From Bacillus sp. FJAT-27916 (GTDB lineage: Bacteria > Bacillota > Bacilli > Bacillales > Pradoshiaceae): DNA of 64,000 nucleotides. The stretch lies in NCBI RefSeq assembly GCF_001183965.1, contig NZ_LFZV01000001.1, forward strand, positions 2,061,871 to 2,125,870. Direction: 5' to 3'. This document shows, one piece after another, positions 60,465-64,000 of the stretch; positions within the stretch are counted from its first letter, which is position 1; the number at the start of each line of letters is the position of its first letter. The notes beneath the pieces are model-generated. The model worked only from the letters and a program-made list of their open reading frames with translations, ran no database searches and had not been told where the DNA came from. Made by a program: the position numbers and the translations under genes.

Positions 60465-62750
60465 TCATTCTAACACAAGTTTGAAATCATCTTTTATTAA
60501 GTTTGAAGCATTTGCATTCTCGCCGGCATTCATCAACCTCTGGGCCTGGTATTGGATGGCATTATCAGCAAGATTGATGGCAAAGCGGCCATTCCCGTCA
60601 ATCTCCATCTCCTCTAACCGCCCCTTCAAATACTCCTCTGCCTCTTCATCAAGGCTGTATTGGTAGGAATCAAGATAGTTCTTCATAATTTGCAGGAGCT
60701 CCATAACCGAATAATCAGGGAAATGCATGAACTTCTTAAACCGTGAAGAGAAGCCAGGATTGCTTTGAAGCAATTCATCCATTTCCTTCGGATATCCGGC
60801 CAAAATAATGACCAGGTTTTCATTATGCTTTGTCATTTCATCCACCAATGTATTGACAACCTCTGCTCCAAAATCACTGTTGGATTGACTTAATAAGGAG
60901 TACGCCTCATCAATGAATAAAACACCGCCAAGTGCATCCTGGACCTTCCGTTTTGTTTTGATAGCCGTCTGGCCGACATATCCCGCGACAAAATCCGCAC
61001 GGCTTGCCACGACAAGATGTCCCCGCTTCAGCAGCCCGCAGTCACGCAGAATCTCAGAATACAGCTTGGCGATGGTTGTCTTCCCAGTCCCAGGATTTCC
61101 GGTAAAAACTGCATGCAGCTGGATGGGCACAACCTTTTTCCCTTCATTCCTTCTAGCTTGCTGCACGCGGACAAAGGCTGATAATTTCTTGATTTCATCC
61201 TTAATGGATTCAAGTCCTACAAGATTCATCAGCTCTTCAATGGGCGGGTTAGACTCTTCCTTTGTATCTGATTCATGAAAATCCTCTGCCTGTAAAAGGA
61301 GATAATCGATGAAGGAACGCCCAGTATCGGCTATTTGCCTTGAGCCCTTTTGGAAAATAGCATCCGTGACAATTGACTTAACGCTTCGGGCATTACCGAA
61401 GGATTGATCGACCATCTCATGCTCGATCTTCTTCTCCAGAGCAGGAAAAGCTTCCGGCGTAATGAAATAGCCGTTATCTTCAGCGAAGCGGCAGGCAATT
61501 TCCTTCATTTCTTCCATGGAATAATCGGGAAGCTCCATGAAATTGAACTGTGGAAATCGGCTTCTGAGTCCAGGATTGCTGTCTAGAAACTGTCTCATTT
61601 CATCCGGATATCCGGCCAAAATGACAGCGAATTTCCCTGCATAATCAGCACTGTCCATTAACGAAACCAAGGTATCAATGACTGTTTGGCCATAATCACT
61701 GCCTTGCTGACCATCCCGTTTTAGACTATAAGCCTCATCAATAAATAACACACCGCCAATGGCCTCTTCAACGAGGTTGCGGACATTTTCCTCCGTCTGA
61801 CCGACATAGGCACCAACGAGCTTGGACCGATCCGCTTCTATAATGGTTTCCTTCGGCAGGATGCCGAGCTCATAATAAATCTTTCCTAATAATCTTGCGA
61901 GTGTTGTTTTCCCCGTGCCAGGATTTCCGGTCAAAACCATGTTCAAGCTAAGATCACTGCTTTTCGTAAAGCCCATTTCAAGTCTAGATTTCTGATAGGT
62001 CAGGAAATCATACAGCTGACTAATGCGTGTCTTAATATCCTTAAGCCCAACCATTCGCTCTAATTGATCAAGTGGTGAGAGCTCCCGTTCCTGAAATGGC
62101 TGCAGTTTGCTCAGAATGGCATCAAAGCTGTCCCTGCTTTCATTGAGCTGGAGGATGGATCGCTTTAATTCCTCATAAACCGTGATGGTATGGAAATTTC
62201 CGCTCAAGGTATCCTGATAGGCTTGAGCCTGTTTCTTCACAAGCTGCAAGTGCTCATCGACTGCCACAAGAGCGGTCCGGACCTCCTGAACCGAAGGGGA
62301 ATTTTCTTCCTTCGGCAAGCCCTTAATGGCTTCATGAACTCTTTGCCCATACCGCTCAGCCTTTTCTAGGATTTCCATCACGACATTGCGCTTAGCCGTC
62401 CGGTTATCTGTTTCGCGCAAAACAGGCATGGTTAAGCCGTCAAGAAGTCCTTTGAGCTGATTCAAGCTTTTCTTCTCGAGTCTTGTGTGTATATCAGTCA
62501 TTTCTGGCCATAAAACGGCCGCCTGTTCTAGTAATAAATAGTAGAAGGAGTCTTCCTCCTTCTTATTGGCACGATTCAAGGCAAGGAAATAGAGAAGGAT
62601 GCCTTTCCATTTTTCCTTGCCCTCCCCCATATTTGCTGCCTCTGAGAGAGTATTCAATAAAGCTTCCTGTGAGGGAAGCTCTCCTTTTGTTTTATACAAT
62701 GACTCCCATTCACTTATTAGCTCTGGGAGATAGCTATTAGATTGGTTCAT
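60465..62750 (-). CDS. Double-AAA+ CbbX/CfxQ-type ATPase
   Basis: 761 aa. After a helical N-terminal ~230 residues come two CbbX-type AAA+ modules: Walker A GNPGTGKT at 275-282 and 551-558, Walker B VLFIDEAYSL in both, and the family YVGQT and SNPGFSSRF / SNPGLRSRF segments. The fold is that of SpoVK, RuBisCO activase CbbX and EccA, but those have one module. A ring-forming remodelling ATPase is likely; the substrate is unknown. It stands alone on the minus strand, not next to a type VII secretion cluster. Confidence 0.88.
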   Translation of the reverse strand: MNQSNSYLPELISEWESLYKTKGELPSQEALLNTLSEAANMGEGKEKWKGILLYFLALNRANKKEEDSFYYLLLEQAAVLWPEMTDIHTRLEKKSLNQLKGLLDGLTMPVLRETDNRTAKRNVVMEILEKAERYGQRVHEAIKGLPKEENSPSVQEVRTALVAVDEHLQLVKKQAQAYQDTLSGNFHTITVYEELKRSILQLNESRDSFDAILSKLQPFQERELSPLDQLERMVGLKDIKTRISQLYDFLTYQKSRLEMGFTKSSDLSLNMVLTGNPGTGKTTLARLLGKIYYELGILPKETIIEADRSKLVGAYVGQTEENVRNLVEEAIGGVLFIDEAYSLKRDGQQGSDYGQTVIDTLVSLMDSADYAGKFAVILAGYPDEMRQFLDSNPGLRSRFPQFNFMELPDYSMEEMKEIACRFAEDNGYFITPEAFPALEKKIEHEMVDQSFGNARSVKSIVTDAIFQKGSRQIADTGRSFIDYLLLQAEDFHESDTKEESNPPIEELMNLVGLESIKDEIKKLSAFVRVQQARRNEGKKVVPIQLHAVFTGNPGTGKTTIAKLYSEILRDCGLLKRGHLVVASRADFVAGYVGQTAIKTKRKVQDALGGVLFIDEAYSLLSQSNSDFGAEVVNTLVDEMTKHNENLVIILAGYPKEMDELLQSNPGFSSRFKKFMHFPDYSVMELLQIMKNYLDSYQYSLDEEAEEYLKGRLEEMEIDGNGRFAINLADNAIQYQAQRLMNAGENANASNLIKDDFKLVLE

Positions 62751-62965
62751 TTATTCCTTCATCCTTTATTCTAGTCAATACCACCATCCTACCATATACA
62801 AGAATGATTTAGACTGAATTTGGCTTGTACCTAGAATAACCGCTGTCATATCTTATGAATCACTCCTCAAGAAGAATGAAACAATCTGTACGTTGAATAT
62901 CCCGCTAATCTAAAAAGAAGTTTAGAGAGTTAAGTATGGACTCTTTTATGGCGATTAAATTCATC

Positions 62966-62998
62966 ATAAAAAGAGCCGAATGAATATCATTCGGCTCT
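62966..62998 (-). terminator. Orphan minus-strand terminator
   Basis: Stem AGAGCCGAATGA / CATTCGGCTCT. On the minus strand TTTTTATG follows. No minus-strand gene lies upstream in view. Confidence 0.6.
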
Positions 62999-63001
62999 CA
63001 G

Positions 63002-63045
63002 ACTGTAGACTAAATCCATTAAGGTTTTGGTCTACAGTTTTTTTA
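63002..63045 (+). terminator. Orphan plus-strand terminator
   Basis: Stem ACTGTAGAC / GTCTACAGT with a 19-nt loop, followed by TTTTTTTAT. The nearest plus-strand gene upstream ends about 3 kb away. Confidence 0.6.
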
Positions 63046-63074
63046 TACTCTTGCATCCCATATGGACGTGAAAG

Positions 63075-63200
63075 CTATTTTCGGCAGAATGGACTCAGCG
63101 AACCGTGGTGGAGCTGCTTTCGCCAGCTCGCCTTCGGCAAGAGCTGTCATCAGCCTGCCTCCTTCTCCCACAGGAGTCTCGCCCATTCTGCCAAAAATAG
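63075..63200. repeat. Bacillaceae repeat element, copy 2
   Basis: 126 bases with 18-bp terminal inverted repeats (63075-63092 and 63183-63200, one mismatch), sharing long blocks with 37270-37386. It ends about 90 bases before the transposase start. It should fold into a long hairpin as DNA or RNA. Confidence 0.8.
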
Positions 63201-63292
63201 ATGTCTGCGCTTCATAATAATTAGCACATACAAAACAGATGTTTCCTCATTTTGGTATAATAGAGTTAACGATTCTTATCGAAGGTGATGAC

Positions 63293-64000
63293 ATGTTAAC
63301 CAAATATACCCCTAAAAACCGCGAACAATTAGAAATGATTACATTAGATCAACTCGTACCTAAGAACCATTTGGTTCGGAAAGTCGAAGCCACCATTGAT
63401 TTCTCCTTATTTACTCATTAGTCGAGGATGCTTATTCGGCTGAACGAGGTCGCCCCAGTATTGATCCTGTTGTTCTCATTAAAATGACCTTTATCCAGTA
63501 CATGTTCGGTATTCGTTCCGTGCGTAAAACGATTGAAGAGATTGAAACCAACCTGGCGTATCGTTGGTTTCTGGGATTTTGAACAGATTTTCTGTGAAAT
63601 TCTGAATCAGGCAGCGAATAAAAAACTCATCAAACCAGAACATGTATTTATTGATTCAACCCATGTGAAGGCAAGCGCAACAAACATAAGTTTGAGAAAA
63701 AGGTTGTTCGCAAAGAAACGAAAGACTATCAGGAACGATTGAATCTAGAAATCAATCGTGACCGCGAAGAACATGGAAAGAAGCCGTTTCCTCCATTTAA
63801 ATTCGAAAAAGAAGAGAGGAAAGAAATCAAAGAGAGTACGACCACAAAAGAAGGTTATCGTCAGTATGTATCCAATCCCCTGCACTGTAAGGACTGTCCA
63901 TTTCTATCCCGTTGCACTCAAAGCAAAAATCAGCTGAAGGTGATTCAACGCCATGTATGGGAGGAACACATGAAGGAAGCTGACCACCTTCGTCATACAG
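63293..64000 (+). pseudogene. Disrupted IS1182-type transposase (runs off the window)
   Basis: The ATG at 63293 gives MLTKYTPKNREQLEMITLDQLVPKNHLV, the start of IS1182-family transposases. The frame stops at 63421 and continues in a second frame (SLVEDAYSAERGRPSIDPVVLIKMTFIQYMFGIRSV..., to YRWFLGF). An internal deletion jumps to a third (FEQIFCEILNQAANKKLIKPEHVFIDSTHVKA), and another shift leads to KHKFEKKVVRKETKDYQERL... and the CKDCPFLSRC zinc-like motif. At least three breaks make it inactive. The 3' end and right terminal repeat are outside the window. Confidence 0.9.

Larger units (their letters stand above)
62751..63074. other. Intergenic region with orphan terminators
   Basis: No gene is supported here. 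Two hairpins with T-tracts (62966-62998 minus, 63002-63045 plus) lie side by side with no matching gene in view, which suggests a lost gene. Confidence 0.4.

Overview
This window looks like chromosomal DNA of a spore-forming Bacillaceae (Bacillus sensu lato). The block at 52.2-60.4 kb follows the Bacillus order parC-parE-yneT-plsY-...-yneR-yneP, and recognisable Bacillus families recur throughout (YyaL, YtcJ, KipI/KipA/YcsF/YcsG, TnrA, MhqO, YvbH, PanF/YhdT, AlsT, YcxB). Ribosome-binding sites are strong (AAGGAGG-like), intrinsic terminators with T-tracts follow most genes, and GTG/TTG starts are common. No rRNA, tRNA or CRISPR was seen. All calls come from reading the sequence; no database search was run.

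Layout. 0-13.4 kb: the start of a membrane protein cut by the window edge, DUF1232, DoxX, YyaL, DUF2087, a cold-shock protein, a purine permease behind a guanine-class riboswitch, a thioredoxin-like protein, a YtcJ amidohydrolase, TVP38/TMEM64, a small beta-rich protein, threonine aldolase and a ZIP transporter. 13.8-18.1 kb: two paralogous GH68 fructosyltransferases of the Gram-negative type flank a small unknown gene. Both lack signal peptides, carry Cys/His/Asp/Lys-rich tails and have sigma-K-like promoter elements of identical geometry. This is the most unusual locus here. 18.4-24.7 kb: a short-chain dehydrogenase, a lipoprotein, then a nitrogen-control island: two divergent TnrA-like regulators, amtB with a TnrA box, and a GlnD-like nucleotidyltransferase (DUF294) overlapping a DnaQ-type exonuclease.

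24.7-36.8 kb: mhqO-wrbA with an MhqR-type operator, galU, the 5-oxoprolinase operon pxpB-pxpC-pxpA with an NRAMP transporter, an NfrA-like flavin reductase, a DAACS symporter, a general-stress protein, a NUDIX hydrolase and a methyltransferase. 37.2-51.9 kb: a repeat element, a TetR-controlled ABC exporter, YvbH, panF-yhdT, alsT, two phosphoesterases, an orphan LacI regulator with a 23-bp palindrome, a decayed pyridoxamine-phosphate oxidase gene, YcxB and a staygreen-domain protein. 52.1-62.8 kb: topoisomerase IV (parE-parC) behind a LexA-like box, plsY, capA-like, yneR, yneP and a double-AAA+ CbbX-type ATPase. 63.0-64.0 kb: a second copy of the repeat element and a multiply disrupted IS1182-type transposase running off the window.

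How genes work together. The nitrogen island (TnrA-like regulators, AmtB, NTase-exonuclease) is probably tuned to ammonium supply, and the 5-oxoprolinase operon recovers glutamate from 5-oxoproline. mhqO-wrbA handles quinone stress. The GH68 pair is inferred to act late in sporulation, perhaps on the spore surface.
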